43,292 nucleotides of DNA, taken from positions 1 to 43,292 of the forward strand of contig CAMVHE010000020.1 in the NCBI GenBank assembly GCA_947167215.1, read 5' to 3'. Origin of the DNA: an uncultured Clostridia bacterium (lineage in GTDB: Bacteria; Bacillota; Clostridia; Christensenellales; Aristaeellaceae). Every line of letters begins with the position of its first letter. Position 1 is the first letter of the stretch. The notes below the pieces were generated by a model that had not been told where the DNA came from, searched no databases, and saw only the letters and a program-made list of their open reading frames with translations. Below are positions 42,680-43,292 of the stretch, in pieces. Both the position numbers and the translations under genes were made by a program.

Positions 42680-43237
42680 ATGAGTATTGATCGGAGTATA
42701 ATGCCCAAACTTGGCTTTGGCCTCATGAGGCTGCCGGAAAAAAACGGCGAGATTGATCTCGACTGTGTATGCCATATGGTGGATGCATATATGCAGGCCG
42801 GGATGAATTATTTTGATACAGCTTATGTCTACCACGGCGGCAATTCTGAAAAAGCCATAAAAGAAGCCTTGACAATGCGCTATCCCAGGGAATCTTTCTA
42901 TCTTGCAACCAAACTGCCTGGTGCCTGAAAACTCCCGATGACAGAGACCGCATTTTTAATGAGCAATTGCGGCGCTGCGGGGTGGATAATTTCGATTTTT
43001 ATCTGCTCCATTCCATTGAAGACGGAGGGAACGGGGAAACCTATGAGAAACTGGACTGCTTCCAATGGGCGATGCAGAAAAAAGCAGAGGGAAAGATCCG
43101 CCATTTCGGTTTCTCTTTCCATGGAAGTCCAGCTTATCTGATCCGTGTGCTGGATGCACATCCTGAAATTGAATTTGTTCAGATCCAGCTGAATTATGCA
43201 GACTGGGAAAATCCAGTCGTCCGCTCCGGAGAATTGT
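42680..43237 (+). pseudogene. Broken aldo/keto reductase gene
   Basis: The N-terminal half of an aldo/keto reductase, in two frames. GAAAAGG precedes the ATG. The first frame runs to KLPGA then a stop at about 42926 and includes NYFDTAYVYHG (Asp and Tyr of the catalytic tetrad) and the Lys in LATKLPG. The reading continues in another frame as WCLKTPDDRDRIFNEQLRR, with FDFYLLHSIED (catalytic His) and FVQIQLNYADWENPVVRSGEL. A 1-base (or 4-base) net loss near 42918-42922 explains the break. After RSGEL (43236) the homology stops abruptly where an IS-like end begins, removing about half the enzyme, including the usual C-terminal 4Fe-4S part of this subgroup. Confidence 0.85.
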
Positions 43238-43292
43238 GTCAACTACCCACCACTTAAGCCTGAAGGCTAGAAGTGGGGGCTTGAAACAGGGC
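43238..43292 (-). mobile_element. Terminal hairpin of a probable IS200/IS605-type element (partial)
   Basis: Directly after the truncated reductase, GTCAACTACCCACCACTT leads into an imperfect hairpin: CCACTT (43250-43255) with AAGTGG (43271-43276), inner stem AGCC/GGCT (43257-43260 / 43265-43268) and loop TGAA. On the minus strand this reads as a hairpin followed by GTAGTTGAC, the look of a right end of IS200/IS605 (tnpB-carrying) elements, whose cleavage sites are short TTGAC/TTGAT-like tetra/pentamers. The transposase/tnpB would lie beyond the window edge, reading on the minus strand. No terminal inverted repeats or target duplication are expected for this class. Confidence 0.6.

Overview
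The window reads as a chromosomal piece of an anaerobic, low-to-mid GC Firmicute of the class Clostridia, probably a gut or rumen fibre degrader. Supporting signs are AGGAGG-type ribosome sites, sigma-A promoters with 17-bp spacers, a SigI/RsgI pair, a HrcA-type CIRCE operator before lon, a VTC/DUF4956 pair beside a secreted carbohydrate-binding beta-helix protein, an intracellular GH10 xylanase with an AraC regulator, and a GlnRS/GluRS pair. The exact family cannot be fixed from this sequence. No rRNA, tRNA, CRISPR array, phage or plasmid genes were seen. The left edge is an 11-base C run and the right edge lies inside what looks like an IS200/IS605-type end.

Region by region. 0.3-1.1 kb: a helical 24-residue-repeat protein (-). 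1.6-4.8 kb: VTC-domain protein, DUF4956 membrane protein and secreted beta-helix protein in one operon. 4.9-8.8 kb: a decayed beta-helix adhesin-like gene, sigI-rsgI, and an intact relative of the decayed gene; near-identical candidate SigI promoters precede sigI and the intact beta-helix gene. 9.0-16.3 kb: a GT-C-type membrane protein with a GNAT enzyme, a DUF1858 protein, a large PTPS-related membrane protein, a BMP-type binding protein and a secreted SH3 protein, mostly single units with their own promoters. 17.0-22.9 kb: a five-gene Dlt-like operon (MBOAT acyltransferase, SGNH-like protein, adenylating ligase, PLP decarboxylase/racemase-fold enzyme, carrier protein). 23.0-27.4 kb: lon with a CIRCE operator, and a Na/Pi-cotransporter-like gene preceded by what looks like a yybP-ykoY (Mn2+) riboswitch and terminator. 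27.8-30.9 kb: GT14-type glycosyltransferase plus an aconitase-family hydratase. 31.2-33.9 kb: tldD-pmbA. 34.0-36.1 kb: overlapping GNAT, nudC and small alarmone synthetase genes. 36.5-39.7 kb: glnS-gltX. 39.9-42.5 kb: AraC regulator divergent from the GH10 xylanase, with paired 11-bp repeats between them. 42.7-43.3 kb: an aldo/keto reductase gene broken by a frameshift and cut off by the IS-like end.

The most novel-looking system is the 17.0-22.9 kb operon. It has the parts of teichoic-acid D-alanylation but carries a fold-type-III PLP enzyme between ligase and carrier, and its ligase has Ser where DltA has the Cys that helps select D-alanine. It may attach a modified, decarboxylated or epimerised amino acid to a surface polymer. 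Second is the SigI circuit around the beta-helix proteins, with an RsgI that appears to lack the usual Asn-Pro cleavage site. Third is the Mn2+-type riboswitch in front of a phosphate-transporter-like gene.
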